Source: Firmicutes bacterium CAG:145 | GTDB taxonomy: Bacteria > Bacillota > Clostridia > Peptostreptococcales > Anaerovoracaceae | NCBI GenBank assembly: GCA_000435715.1 | Contig: FR882595.1 | Span: forward strand, 1 to 44,332 | DNA length: 44,332 nucleotides | Reading direction: 5' to 3' | In this document: in pieces, positions 31,960 to 40,879 of the stretch | How positions within the stretch are numbered: the stretch's first letter is position 1 | Layout: every line of letters starts with the position of its first letter | Program-made: the position numbers and the translations under genes | The notes under the pieces: model-generated | Databases searched by the model: none | What the model was told of the DNA's origin: nothing | The model's input: the letters and a program-made list of their open reading frames with translations, nothing else

Positions 31960-32856
31960 ATGAAGAGAAAGTTAAAGTATGCGGTAATAAGGGCCAAGAA
32001 GATGCTGTTCATGATGATGGATCAGTTTTCGGACCCTTTTTATCAGGGCGTCGCAGCTCAGATAGCTTTTTCCCTCTTTCTTTCTATAGTACCTATATTT
32101 ATACTGATGTCCCAGCTTTTGGGACTGTTTTCCCTGCCTCTTTCTGAGGTGAGCAAGTGGATAAACGAAAATGTTACCATGGAGGGAGCCGATGCGCTCC
32201 TGTCTCTATTGGAATATACTCCTTCGGGGGCAAATAACTTATTTCTGGCGGTCATAGCCCTCTGGTCGTCCTCCAGAGCCCAATTTGCCATAATGAGAGT
32301 TACCAACTATACTCTTACAGACGGCAAAGTTTTGGGGAAAGGATACGTCAGAGACCGGCTGAGATCGGTGAGAACCATACTGATGACCATATTTACCATC
32401 GTCTTTTCTCTGGTAGTTCTGGTATACGGCGAGCTCATACTTAATCTGGTGTTCGGCGCCGTAGTGGGGCAGGAAATTTCGGCCATCGCATGGACTCTGC
32501 TGAGATGGCCCGTAGCTATGGCCTTGTATTTTCTCATGATATCCTACAACTACTATATACTTCCTACTCAGAGAGTACCTTTCAGGGATATCGTTCCGGG
32601 AAGCATATTTGCCGCCGTGGGATTTTTGGCAGTGACCTATTTTTACAGCATATATACTACCATATCGACTAATTACAATATACTATACGGTTCATTTTCC
32701 AATATAGTAGTGCTGCTGTTCTGGTTCTGGTTCCTGGCCTGGGTAATGTGCCTTGGAATAAGCTTCAACCGCGTATGGTGGGCTACCAGGAGAAAGAATA
32801 AGAAGCCTATACCTGAAGAAGTAAAGGCCAGAAGAAAGCCTCTCAATATATTTTGA
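31960..32856 (+). CDS. YihY/BrkB family membrane protein
   Basis: The 298-residue integral membrane protein has about six hydrophobic segments. The family signature segments are AAQIAFSLFLSIVPIFI near residue 35 and the final GSFSNIVVLLFWFWFLAWVMCLG. The family was once mis-assigned as ribonuclease BN; its real role (perhaps transport or envelope function) is not settled. The C-terminus is a basic cytoplasmic tail. ATG 31960 follows AAAGGTG and lies 4 bp after the rdgB stop. Confidence 0.88.
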   Translation: MKRKLKYAVIRAKKMLFMMMDQFSDPFYQGVAAQIAFSLFLSIVPIFILMSQLLGLFSLPLSEVSKWINENVTMEGADALLSLLEYTPSGANNLFLAVIALWSSSRAQFAIMRVTNYTLTDGKVLGKGYVRDRLRSVRTILMTIFTIVFSLVVLVYGELILNLVFGAVVGQEISAIAWTLLRWPVAMALYFLMISYNYYILPTQRVPFRDIVPGSIFAAVGFLAVTYFYSIYTTISTNYNILYGSFSNIVVLLFWFWFLAWVMCLGISFNRVWWATRRKNKKPIPEEVKARRKPLNIF

Positions 32857-32894
32857 TACTGGAAGGAGCCGATACAGAAAGAGAGAATGTTGAG

Positions 32895-33692
32895 ATGGGG
32901 TTGAAAGACAAGAAACTGTTTCTTTTAGATATGGACGGAACTCTTTATATAGACGACAGACTGCTTTCGGGAGCCGCTGAATTTCTTCAGGGAATAAAGG
33001 ACAGAGGCGGCCAATATATTTTTATGACCAATAACTCTTCAAAAGGAGTCGGCGACTATATAGATAAACTGAGGCGAATGGGTATCACGGCAAAGAAGGA
33101 AGAATTTCTGACTTCGGCGGATGCTTCCGCGGAATTATTATCGGACAGAAAAAGAGAAAAGATGTATGTGATGGGTACGGAATCTTTTAAAGACTACCTG
33201 CGGACTTTTGGCTTCAACGTAACGGAAGAGGCAGAGGACGACGTCGAGATAGTACTGTGCGGCTTTGACAGGGAGCTTACATATAAAAAGCTGAAAGATG
33301 TGTGCAGGCTGCTGTCCCAAGGCTCAAGAAGCTACTTTGCGACTAATCCCGACTGGGTGTGTCCGGCGGATTTCGGATATGTGCCGGATTGCGGCAGCAT
33401 GTGCTGGATGATAGAAAGAGCCACGGGCAGATGGCCGGTATTCATAGGTAAGCCCGAGCCAAAGATGGCGCTTATGGCCATGAAAAGGACGGGATTTACC
33501 TGCCGGGAGACTGTGGTGATAGGCGACAGGCTGTACACCGACATCGCCTGCGGCATAAACGCCGGGACGGACACCTGCTTAGTTCTTTCGGGAGAAGGGA
33601 CCGAAGCAGATATAGAAAAGACGGGTATAAGACCGACATACGTTTTCAGAGATATAGAAGAATTACATCGGAGAATCAAAGATGAAACTTGA
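32895..33692 (+). CDS. HAD superfamily hydrolase, subfamily IIA (NagD/PGP-like)
   Basis: The 265-residue phosphatase has the HAD motifs LLDMDGTLY (nucleophile Asp), MTNNSS, GKPEP (lysine) and IGDRLYTDIACG (metal aspartates). A type IIA cap domain lies between motifs 2 and 3. Substrates of this group are small phosphorylated metabolites such as nucleotides or sugar phosphates; this one is not assignable. The ATG at 32895 has only a weak AGAGAG site, and a TTG at 32853 overlapping the yihY stop is the alternative start. Its 3' end overlaps the MFS gene by 11 bp. Confidence 0.88.
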   Translation: MGLKDKKLFLLDMDGTLYIDDRLLSGAAEFLQGIKDRGGQYIFMTNNSSKGVGDYIDKLRRMGITAKKEEFLTSADASAELLSDRKREKMYVMGTESFKDYLRTFGFNVTEEAEDDVEIVLCGFDRELTYKKLKDVCRLLSQGSRSYFATNPDWVCPADFGYVPDCGSMCWMIERATGRWPVFIGKPEPKMALMAMKRTGFTCRETVVIGDRLYTDIACGINAGTDTCLVLSGEGTEADIEKTGIRPTYVFRDIEELHRRIKDET

Positions 33693-34971
33693 CAACAAAA
33701 AGACTGTTTTAGTGGGGTTTGCTTTTCTGGCCATCAGCGCATTCTGGCAGATGTACGACAGCATAATTCCTCTCATACTTAAATATTTTTTCGGCATAGG
33801 AGATACTCTGTCAGGAGGAATAATGGCTCTTGATAATATCTTTGCTCTGATACTGCTGCCCGTGTTCGGAGCATGGTCGGATCGTGTAAACAGCAAGCGT
33901 GGAAAACGTACTCCGTTTATACTGGTGGGAACGATTCTTTCGGTCGTCTTTATGCTGATACTTCCTGCGGCGGCAAACGGACGCAATCTGACGCTGTTCA
34001 TAGTGATACTGCTGGCGACTCTGATATCCATGAGCATATATCGTTCTCCTGCAGTTTCTCTGATGCCTGACGTCACTCCAAAGCCTCTCAGATCTAAGGG
34101 TAACGCCATAATAAATCTGATGGGGGCCATAGGAATAATTATGGCGCTGGGCCTCATAATGCTGCTGGTGGGAGAGGGACAGACGCCGGATTACGAGCCT
34201 GTGTTCATATCCATAGCAGTCATAATGGTAATATCGCTTCTCATAGTCTTGTTCAGAGTAGATGAAAATAAGATGTCAGCCGAGAGAATTGCCGAAGAAA
34301 AGCGCTGGGGCATAATAGAAGAAGAGGAGACGGAGGATGAAAGCGGAGGAGCAAGACTCCCCGCGCCTGTGAGAAAGAGCCTTATCTTTCTGCTTTTTTC
34401 CGTGGCGTTCTGGTATATGGCTTACAATGCGGTGACTACGGCTTTCTCAAGATATGCTTCGGAAATGTGGGGCATGGAAGGAGGTTCTTTTGCGGGAGCC
34501 CTTATGGTAGCTTCGGTAGGAGCCCTGGTATCTTTCATACCCGTAGGAATCGTATCCAGCAGGTTCGGAAGAAAAAAGGTGATATTGTTTGGGGTGCTGC
34601 TGCTGGGACTGAGCTTTTTTGCGGGATTTTTGTTCAAGCAGCCGAATTTCGCCGTAAATATAGTGTTTTTCCTGGTAGGAGTGGCCTGGGCCTCCATCAA
34701 CGTCAACTCTTACCCTATGGTAGTAGAGATGTGCAGGGGAAGCGACATAGGAAAGTTTACAGGTACTTACTACACGTTTTCGATGGCAGCGCAGGTATTT
34801 ACGCCGATACTTTCAGGATGGTTCCTGGAACATGTGGGTTACTGGACGCTGTTTCCTTATGCCGTATGTTTCTGCGCGGCGGCTTTCGTGACTATGACGA
34901 TGGTCAGGCACGGCGACAGCAAGCCTGAGATAGTCAAGAGCAGACTGGAAGCTTTCGATGTAGATGATTAG
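33682..34971 (+). CDS. MFS transporter, glycoside/sugar-cation symporter-like
   Basis: The 429-residue protein has about 12 membrane helices in two halves with a charged central loop (about 190-230, EEEETEDESGG). The loop after helix 2 reads WSDRVNSKRGKRTPFILVG, resembling the R/K-rich motif of the SLC45/GPH-type sugar carriers. The substrate is unknown. It is coupled to the HAD phosphatase by an 11-bp overlap, which might suggest a shared metabolite, but this is only context. Confidence 0.85.
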   Translation: MKLDNKKTVLVGFAFLAISAFWQMYDSIIPLILKYFFGIGDTLSGGIMALDNIFALILLPVFGAWSDRVNSKRGKRTPFILVGTILSVVFMLILPAAANGRNLTLFIVILLATLISMSIYRSPAVSLMPDVTPKPLRSKGNAIINLMGAIGIIMALGLIMLLVGEGQTPDYEPVFISIAVIMVISLLIVLFRVDENKMSAERIAEEKRWGIIEEEETEDESGGARLPAPVRKSLIFLLFSVAFWYMAYNAVTTAFSRYASEMWGMEGGSFAGALMVASVGALVSFIPVGIVSSRFGRKKVILFGVLLLGLSFFAGFLFKQPNFAVNIVFFLVGVAWASINVNSYPMVVEMCRGSDIGKFTGTYYTFSMAAQVFTPILSGWFLEHVGYWTLFPYAVCFCAAAFVTMTMVRHGDSKPEIVKSRLEAFDVDD

Positions 34972-34995
34972 AAAATGAGCAGGGGGGTTCAAAAT

Positions 34996-35739
34996 ATGGA
35001 TAAGAGAAAGACATTAAAAGAATTATTGAAGCACAGATATGCTCACAGGGGATTTCATAATAAACCTAAAGTGCCGGAAAACTCTATGACAGCATTCTGC
35101 CATGCGGCGGCTCACGGATTTGGCATCGAACTGGACGTTCACCTGACTAAGGACGGCAGACTTGCGGTCATACACGACTCGAGTCTCAAGAGAACGTGCG
35201 GCGTAGATATGGATATAGAAGATATGGATCTGGCAGAAGCAAAGATGTATTTTCTCGAAGAGAGTACGGAACCCATGCCGGAATTAGAGGAGGTGCTTTC
35301 GGCGGTAGAAGGCAAAGTCCCGCTGATAATAGAGCTGAAGACCAGAGGAAAGAATCATCACGGGCTGTGCCTGCGCGTGATGGAGGCTCTCGATGTTTAT
35401 GAGGGGATGTACTGTATAGAGTCCTTTGACCCCCAGGCCGTGAGATGGTTCAGAAAGAACAGGCCCGATATAGTCAGAGGACAGCTTGCCGGGTCTCTTA
35501 AAAAGGACGGCAGCGTCAACGGAATACAGGAATTCCTCCTCAGGAACTTGTGGGTAAATCTTCTCAGCCGGCCTGATTTTGTGGCTTATAGATTTGAAGA
35601 CAGAGAAGAAGAGGCTTTTGTCAAATACAGAGGAGCAAAGTTCCTCTGGACCATAAGAAACTACAAAGATATGAAAAAGACCGAGGCTATAGGCGCCGCG
35701 GCCATCTTTGAGAAATTCGATCCGAAAGATTACGAATAG
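34996..35739 (+). CDS. Glycerophosphodiester phosphodiesterase
   Basis: The 247-residue GDPD TIM-barrel hydrolyses glycerophosphodiesters from membrane lipids to glycerol 3-phosphate and an alcohol. AHRGFHN near residue 17, PENSMTAF, GIELDVHLTKDG and VIHDSSLKRTCG supply the catalytic histidines and metal-binding acidic residues. ELKTR and IESFDP follow. No signal peptide, so it is cytoplasmic. ATG 34996 follows AGGGGGG; an earlier ATG (34975) adds seven residues. It ends the rph operon and converges with the methyltransferase gene. Confidence 0.92.
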   Translation: MDKRKTLKELLKHRYAHRGFHNKPKVPENSMTAFCHAAAHGFGIELDVHLTKDGRLAVIHDSSLKRTCGVDMDIEDMDLAEAKMYFLEESTEPMPELEEVLSAVEGKVPLIIELKTRGKNHHGLCLRVMEALDVYEGMYCIESFDPQAVRWFRKNRPDIVRGQLAGSLKKDGSVNGIQEFLLRNLWVNLLSRPDFVAYRFEDREEEAFVKYRGAKFLWTIRNYKDMKKTEAIGAAAIFEKFDPKDYE

Positions 35740-35746
35740 AAAACAC

Positions 35747-35776
35747 ATAAGGGGCTTTAAATCTGAAGCCCCTTAT
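35747..35776. terminator. Bidirectional terminator between the GDPD and methyltransferase genes
   Basis: Perfect 11-bp arms ATAAGGGGCTT (35747-35757) and AAGCCCCTTAT (35766-35776) with an 8-base loop, placed between two convergent stop codons. The tails are only moderately T-rich. Confidence 0.75.
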
Positions 35777-35783
35777 CGATATC

Positions 35784-36947
35784 TCACAATATATCTATGG
35801 AAGGTTTTACGTTATAGAAATCCCGGAGCTGTTCATATTGGCGCCGGGCTTTTTTCGATCTGGCGTCATCTTTATTTCGGCCGCTTTTCTTGACGGCCTT
35901 TATCATTATATTGCGAGAAGTGTGCTCCAGACTCGTGAATTCGATCATGGAAACGTCATATCCAAAGCTTTCAAGTTTAAGGCCTCTAAGGCCGTCGGTC
36001 AGATATTCCGTCAGCCTGTCCTTCAGAATACCGTGCTTGAGCATAGGCTGATGGAGATCGTTGTCTATCTGGCTGAAGAGCTCGTGCTGACAGCATGGTA
36101 CGCTGAGTATCACCTTGGTGTTCCACCTGACGGCGTTTATGAGGGCATAATCTGTGGCGGTATCACAGGCGTGCAGCGTTACTACCATATCGGCGGAGTC
36201 GTTAGTATAATCGGCAATATCGCCTATCATAAATTTTAGATCGTCATAATGGAGATCTTCTGCGACTCTGCTGCAGAACTCTATCACGTCTTTTTTGAGG
36301 TCCAGCCCTATGATCTTAACGTTTAGGCCTTTTATTTCATGCAGATAATGGTATATGGCAAAAGTCAGATAAGCCTTGCCGCATCCGAAATCTATTATCT
36401 TAAGCGGCCTTGAAAAAGAGGGGCTTTCTGCGAGATATGGCAGAGAATCGCTGACTATCTCCAGATATCTGTTGATCTGCCTGAATTTTCCGTAATGTTT
36501 CGGTATAACTTTGCCCGACTTGTCCATGACTCCCAGGCGTATCAGAAAATCGCAAGGCTCGCCGTCGGGGATGATATAGTTTTTAGTCCTGTTGTGTGAG
36601 AGGTCAGCGCAGCTGAGGGAAGACTCTCGCCTCGTCACTTTCGGATTTTCCGGTTTAGAGGCCAGTATCTGCATATCGGACATAGCGGTAAATACGTTGG
36701 CCTGCTTAAAATCTTCTTTCATGAGTCGGACGCAGAAATCCGGAGCCGCAGAAGGATCTATGTTCTCATGAGTGACTTTCTTTTCAAAACTGTATTCGGC
36801 CTGAAAACAAAGGCCTCGAGAAGATTCTACAGGCCGAATAGTCACCTTTGCGCATCCCTGACTTTTGCGGCGCTTTCCGGAGAGTACGATTTTGACAGGA
36901 GTCTCTATTCTGAAAATTTCTTCAAATAATTCATCTAATCTGTTCAT
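35784..36947 (-). CDS. Class I SAM-dependent methyltransferase (METTL25-like)
   Basis: The 387-residue protein has an N-terminal domain of about 175 residues, including SHNRTKNYII near residue 120. A Rossmann methyltransferase domain follows with the SAM motif IDFGCGKAYLTFAIYH near 190 and VTLHACDTATDYAL and VPCCQHEL further on. The HNRxKxY and PCCQHE segments are typical of the METTL25/RRNAD1-like group of unknown substrate, possibly RNA. No Shine-Dalgarno sequence precedes the ATG; instead an extended -10 lies seven bases upstream. It lies 73 bp downstream of the amidase, beyond its terminator. Confidence 0.82.
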   Translation of the reverse strand: MNRLDELFEEIFRIETPVKIVLSGKRRKSQGCAKVTIRPVESSRGLCFQAEYSFEKKVTHENIDPSAAPDFCVRLMKEDFKQANVFTAMSDMQILASKPENPKVTRRESSLSCADLSHNRTKNYIIPDGEPCDFLIRLGVMDKSGKVIPKHYGKFRQINRYLEIVSDSLPYLAESPSFSRPLKIIDFGCGKAYLTFAIYHYLHEIKGLNVKIIGLDLKKDVIEFCSRVAEDLHYDDLKFMIGDIADYTNDSADMVVTLHACDTATDYALINAVRWNTKVILSVPCCQHELFSQIDNDLHQPMLKHGILKDRLTEYLTDGLRGLKLESFGYDVSMIEFTSLEHTSRNIMIKAVKKSGRNKDDARSKKARRQYEQLRDFYNVKPSIDIL

Positions 36948-36953
36948 GAGATC

Positions 36954-36962
36954 ATTCTAACA
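36954..36962 (-). promoter_or_regulatory. Candidate extended -10 promoter giving a leaderless methyltransferase mRNA
   Basis: On the complement, TGTTAGAAT is an extended -10 (TGn plus TAGAAT). Transcription starting about seven bases downstream would begin at or next to the A of the ATG at 36947. No good -35 is present, as expected for extended -10 promoters. Confidence 0.4.
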
Positions 36963-36996
36963 TAAAAAAAGCGATTCTCATAGAGAAAATCGCTTA
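36962..36996 (-). terminator. Terminator after the amidase gene
   Basis: On the complement AGCGATT pairs with AATCGCT (plus CTC/GAG with a 2-base bulge), followed by seven T. It lies 25 bp after the amidase stop and just before the methyltransferase promoter. Confidence 0.85.
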
Positions 36997-37020
36997 TTCT
37001 TCAGCTGCCTTCATCAAGGC

Positions 37021-37563
37021 TCACGGTTCTACGAACTCTACGCCCAGATAGTCAGCTATAGAAAGAGAAAGATTCTTTGCTATCTCTTCTATGTTATTCA
37101 CCAGCCACTGAGTGTCCTGGGGATTATCATGATAAGCCAGTTCCAGAAGAACGGTGGTAGCTCTGGTTCTGCGGAGCTCGGCCAGCGACGTATTAGGCAC
37201 TGCGGTGACATCGGACGGATTCGGATAAACCAGTTTAAGATTATTTGCAAAAATCTCCGCGGCAGCTTTTCCTCTGGCGCTGTCCCTGTAATAATATACG
37301 TCGGAGCCTCTCAGCATTCCGGAAAGATGTTCCGGTGCCGCATTAGAATGTATCGCTACATGAAGGTCGTAATTGCCTGCGTTTGACATGGCTATGGATG
37401 TATTTACATTTCCGTCCGGATCATTTCTGCCGTAGCTGATGTTGCTGGCATTGAGATAAGGTATCATCGCGTCGGTTATCAAATTCGCATAATATTCTTC
37501 GCTGTTTCCTGTGGTGGTTATATTGTATTCCTGGGTAGAAGGACTCAAAAAAACTGAAGCCAT
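37021..37563 (-). CDS. N-acetylmuramoyl-L-alanine amidase, divergent Amidase_3 type
   Basis: The 180-residue single-domain amidase should cleave the bond between muramic acid and the stem peptide. HVAIHSNAA near residue 79 supplies a zinc-binding histidine and LLELAYHDN near 145 the catalytic glutamate. TGNSEEYYANL near 18 can supply the glutamate ligand. The usual GHGG at the N-terminus, with the first zinc histidine, is replaced by VFLSPSTQEYN. No signal peptide or wall-binding domain is present, so it may be released by lysis or act in the mother cell. AGGAGG supports ATG 37563; the longer open frame starts upstream without a site. Confidence 0.82.
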   Translation of the reverse strand: MASVFLSPSTQEYNITTTGNSEEYYANLITDAMIPYLNASNISYGRNDPDGNVNTSIAMSNAGNYDLHVAIHSNAAPEHLSGMLRGSDVYYYRDSARGKAAAEIFANNLKLVYPNPSDVTAVPNTSLAELRRTRATTVLLELAYHDNPQDTQWLVNNIEEIAKNLSLSIADYLGVEFVEP

Positions 37564-37998
37564 CAAAACACCTCCTAAAAATTCATATATCCATAATATG
37601 CTGTAAATCTGACTCTTGTGAATCAATAGCACAGATGGCTCTTTGACGCCGCTTCACAGGCGTGGGCCTGCCTTTTTGCACAGAGGCTGAAACAGAGAAA
37701 TCAGACGGAACTTAGGGTGAGTTGTTAGATGAAAAACTGCTTAGTCCCGGTCTTTGTGGTTTTTTCTTGTTTTGCGGGAATTTTTTGTATGAAAGTCTCG
37801 GCACTTTTGAATTATGGCGTGTTTGCTAGAAAAAATTCTCATGACGGAGAGGAAAAAAGCGTCTGATAGACATTTTCCTTGCAGATTCCGTTAAAAAAGT
37901 CTCGCAAACATCCGATATTTTAAGAGAACCGGGAGTTTGCGTCTGCACGGTACAGCGCATTATGCGGTGATGGGAGAGCCATGGACATAAACTGTCTT

Positions 37999-38018
37999 AT
38001 CCGGCAGTCCGGATTTTT
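37999..38018 (+). terminator. Terminator-like hairpin in the spacer before typA
   Basis: ATCCGG (37999-38004) and CCGGAT (38009-38014) with a CAGT loop, running into TTTTT. There is no gene upstream in this orientation within the spacer, so it could end an unannotated transcript. Confidence 0.5.
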
Positions 38019-38110
38019 CGTCTCCCGCCTTTGCCGGCGGCGAGACCGGAAGCCGTGATCCATCAATAGTTTCATAGGATAAAATACTTTTTTAACAATT
38101 CCTGCACCCA

Positions 38111-38139
38111 TTGTATTCGACCCTTTATTGTGATAAAAT
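38111..38139 (+). promoter_or_regulatory. Sigma-A promoter of typA
   Basis: TTGTAT (38111-38116), exactly 17 bp, then TAAAAT (38134-38139), 34 bp before the ATG at 38174. Confidence 0.7.
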
Positions 38140-38173
38140 AATATATCAAACCAGAAAGAAGGAACATTTCCAT

Positions 38174-40054
38174 ATGATCGACAAGCAAAAGATAATAAAT
38201 ATCGCTGTCATAGCTCACGTCGACGCCGGAAAATCCACGTTGGTAGACGCTTTCTTAAACCAGAGCGGCGTATTCAGAGCCAACGAAGAGGTGGCCGACT
38301 GCGTGATGGATTCAGACGACATAGAAAGAGAAAGAGGCATAACCATATATTCCAAGAACTGTTCGGTAATGCACGGAGATGTAAAGATAAACATCGTAGA
38401 TACGCCGGGGCACGCTGACTTTTCATCGGAAGTAGAGAGAATAATGAAGACGGTGGATACGGTCATCCTGCTGGTAGATTCCAGCGAGGGACCTATGCCC
38501 CAGACCAGGTTCGTACTTAAAAAATCACTGGAACAGGGGATAAACCCCATATTATTCATCAACAAACTGGATAAGAAAGACGCCCGTATAGATGAAGTGG
38601 TAGACGAAGTATATGAGTTATTCATGGACCTTGAGGCCAGCGACAGACAGCTGGATTTTCCTATACTGTACGGAATAGCCCGTCAGGGTATAGCGGTCTA
38701 TGAACCTGAAGACATAAGAGGTATGACCGTAGGAGAAGGAGAAGAGAAGATAAAGAAGAGTCCTGCCGGTTACGGCGGACTTGATATAACTCCTCTGTTT
38801 GACACCATAATAAAACACTGCGAGCCTTATCCGGATCTCACCGAAGAACCGCTGCAATTGCAGGTTTCCACCCTTGCCTATGACGATTATATAGGCAGAC
38901 TGGGCATCGGCAGAGTAACTAAAGGCGTTATAAAAGAAGGACAGCAGGTAGCTGTCGCCAAGGCCGACGGTTCCATGGTACAGAGAAAGATAAATCAGGT
39001 CTTCGTATACAGAGGGCTTAAACGAGTGGCAGTACCGGAAGCCCAGTGCGGAGACATCGTGGTGATTTCCGGAATCTCGGATATTTCCATAGGCGAGACC
39101 ATATGCGACCAAAAAGACCCTCAGCCGATGGAGATGATTCACATAGAAGAGCCTACCCTCAGCATGAACTTTATGGTAAACAAGTCCCCGTTTGCCGGAA
39201 AATCCGGAAAATACGTAACCAGCCGCCATATCAGAGAGAGACTGAACAAAGAGCTGGAAGTAAACGTGGGACTCATGGTCGAAGAGACCGATTCCACAGA
39301 TTGTTTCAAAGTCTCGGGCAGAGGAGAGCTGCACCTCTCCATACTGATAGAAAATATGAGGAGAGAAGGATATGAGCTGGCGGTATCCAAGCCGGAGGTC
39401 ATACTGAGAAAAGGCGAGCACGGCAAGGTGCTGGAGCCTATAGAAGAAGTAGTCATAACCGTCCCCGACGAATATTCGGGAACGGTAATCAACAAGCTCA
39501 ATATAAGAAAAGGACTCATGACCCAGATGTCCGCAGAAAACGGCTATTCGAGGCTTGAGTACCTTGTCCCTACCAGAGGGCTTTTGGGCTACAGAAGCGA
39601 ATTCATCAATGATACCAGAGGAGAAGGCACCATGGTCAGGAGATTCGACTCCTTTGATGAGTACAAGGGAGAAATTCCTCAGAGGACCAACGGTGTAGCC
39701 ATTGCCCAGGAGGAAGGAGTATGCACTCCTTACGCTCTGTTCAATATCGGGGAGAGAGTGCAGATGTTTGTGGAACCGGGAACTCATGTGTATGAGGGAA
39801 TGATCGTTGGGATGAATTCCAGAAACGACGACATGGTGGTGAATCCGTGCAAAGCCAAGAGAGTGAGCAATATGCGCGCAGCCGGCTCCGACGATACCAT
39901 AAAACTGTCTCCGCCGAGGACCTTTACTCTCGAAGAAGCTCTCGAGTTTATCGCAGACGACGAGTTGGTAGAGATAACTCCGGACGACATAAGACTTCGC
40001 AAAAAACTGCTCCGCGAACTGGAAAGACGCCGTAGCGGAAGGGTCTATGAATAG
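38174..40054 (+). CDS. typA: Ribosome-associated GTPase TypA/BipA
   Basis: The 626-residue translational GTPase assists ribosome assembly and stress adaptation. G1 AHVDAGKST lies at residues 14-22, followed by RERGITIYSKN (G2), DTPGHADF (G3) and NKLDKKDA (G4). Elongation-factor-like domains II, III and V and the TypA-specific C-terminal domain (GLLGYRSEFINDTRGEG, NPCKAKRVSNMRA) are complete. ATG 38174 is chosen for the GAAGGAA site and family N-terminus; the open frame extends 21 codons upstream through the promoter. Probably the first gene of an operon with mscS. Confidence 0.95.
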   Translation: MIDKQKIINIAVIAHVDAGKSTLVDAFLNQSGVFRANEEVADCVMDSDDIERERGITIYSKNCSVMHGDVKINIVDTPGHADFSSEVERIMKTVDTVILLVDSSEGPMPQTRFVLKKSLEQGINPILFINKLDKKDARIDEVVDEVYELFMDLEASDRQLDFPILYGIARQGIAVYEPEDIRGMTVGEGEEKIKKSPAGYGGLDITPLFDTIIKHCEPYPDLTEEPLQLQVSTLAYDDYIGRLGIGRVTKGVIKEGQQVAVAKADGSMVQRKINQVFVYRGLKRVAVPEAQCGDIVVISGISDISIGETICDQKDPQPMEMIHIEEPTLSMNFMVNKSPFAGKSGKYVTSRHIRERLNKELEVNVGLMVEETDSTDCFKVSGRGELHLSILIENMRREGYELAVSKPEVILRKGEHGKVLEPIEEVVITVPDEYSGTVINKLNIRKGLMTQMSAENGYSRLEYLVPTRGLLGYRSEFINDTRGEGTMVRRFDSFDEYKGEIPQRTNGVAIAQEEGVCTPYALFNIGERVQMFVEPGTHVYEGMIVGMNSRNDDMVVNPCKAKRVSNMRAAGSDDTIKLSPPRTFTLEEALEFIADDELVEITPDDIRLRKKLLRELERRRSGRVYE

Positions 40055-40066
40055 GAGGGCGAGAGA

Positions 40067-40861
40067 ATGTCCGATCTGTTAAAATTTTTATCCGGCAGTT
40101 TTTTGGGAAACCTGGCCGAAGCGGCGCTGATACTCATAGCAGGTCTGATATTCATAAAGATTGCGTCTTCAATCATGAAAAGGGCTTTATCGAGGAGTCA
40201 TCTCGATGAGGCGGTGCATAAATTTATAATAAACGTGATTAGAGCTGTTCTGTATATAGTGCTGACAGTGGCGATATTGGGCAAGTTAAAAGTTCCCACC
40301 GCTCCACTTGTCACGGTGCTTGGGGCAGCGGGAGCGGCCATAGCGCTGGCTCTCAAAGACAGCCTTGGCAATATAGCCGGAGGCGTACTGATACTGGCCA
40401 ACAAGCTTTTTAAAAAAGGCGATGTTATAGATGTGTCCGGAGCGGAAGGAATGGTGGAAAGCATAGATCTCTTTGTCACCACCTTGAAGACTTATGATAA
40501 TAAAGTTGTCACCATCCCCAACGGCACCATAACCACATCTGTAATCGTGAATTACTCTAAAGAGAACATCAGAAGAGTAGACTGCGTTTTCAGTGTGGCA
40601 TACGATACGGACATCGCAAAGGCGAAAGACGTCCTCAACGCCGTAGCGATGAAATGTCCTGACGGACTGGATACGCCGCCTCCTATGGTAGGCGTAAGTC
40701 AGCATCAGGCAAGTTCCGTAGAGCTGGATTTAAAAGTCTGGTGTAAAACTTCCAAATACTTTGACGTAAAATATTATTTGGAAGAAGAAGTTAAAGCAGC
40801 ATTTGATGAGGCAAGTATTACAATACCATATCCGCGGATGGACGTACGCGTGATAGAGTAA
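40067..40861 (+). CDS. Small-conductance mechanosensitive channel (MscS family)
   Basis: The 264-residue membrane channel releases solutes on hypo-osmotic shock. Three membrane helices occupy about 15-110, the last being the glycine/alanine-rich pore helix (VLGAAGAAIALALKDSLGNIAGG, split here as VLGAAGAAIALALKD and SLGNIAGG). The beta domain then carries FKKGDVIDVSGAEGMVESI and VTIPNGTI, followed by the alpha-beta cytoplasmic domain. Length is close to E. coli MscS. AGGAGGG precedes the ATG, 12 bp after typA and 18 bp before the pyruvate carboxylase gene. Confidence 0.93.
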   Translation: MSDLLKFLSGSFLGNLAEAALILIAGLIFIKIASSIMKRALSRSHLDEAVHKFIINVIRAVLYIVLTVAILGKLKVPTAPLVTVLGAAGAAIALALKDSLGNIAGGVLILANKLFKKGDVIDVSGAEGMVESIDLFVTTLKTYDNKVVTIPNGTITTSVIVNYSKENIRRVDCVFSVAYDTDIAKAKDVLNAVAMKCPDGLDTPPPMVGVSQHQASSVELDLKVWCKTSKYFDVKYYLEEEVKAAFDEASITIPYPRMDVRVIE

Positions 40862-40879
40862 TTTTTTAGGGAGATTAAA

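Larger units (their letters stand above)
37564..38173. other. 610-bp intergenic spacer between the amidase and typA
   Basis: No gene is supported. A 63-codon open frame on the complement (38111-37920) shows no recognisable protein. It contains an orphan ATGCTGTA (37598-37605), a segment at 37791-37838 that resembles 21784-21828, a second weaker relative in reverse orientation at 37893-37925, a hairpin GCAAAC/GTTTGC (37904-37909 and 37935-37940), a terminator-like hairpin at 37999-38018, and the typA promoter at 38111. A small RNA ending at 38018 is possible, but no promoter for it was found. Confidence 0.6.

Noticed and set aside
32643..32652. TTTACAGCAT, a perfect match to the element's outer arm.
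   Set aside because: It lies inside the yihY coding sequence in a hydrophobic helix with no partner arm at the right distance; chance is the simpler explanation.
37920..38111. 63-codon open frame on the complement upstream of typA.
   Set aside because: A weak AAAGGGT lies upstream, but the protein resembles no family and it covers the terminator-like hairpins; not supported as a gene.
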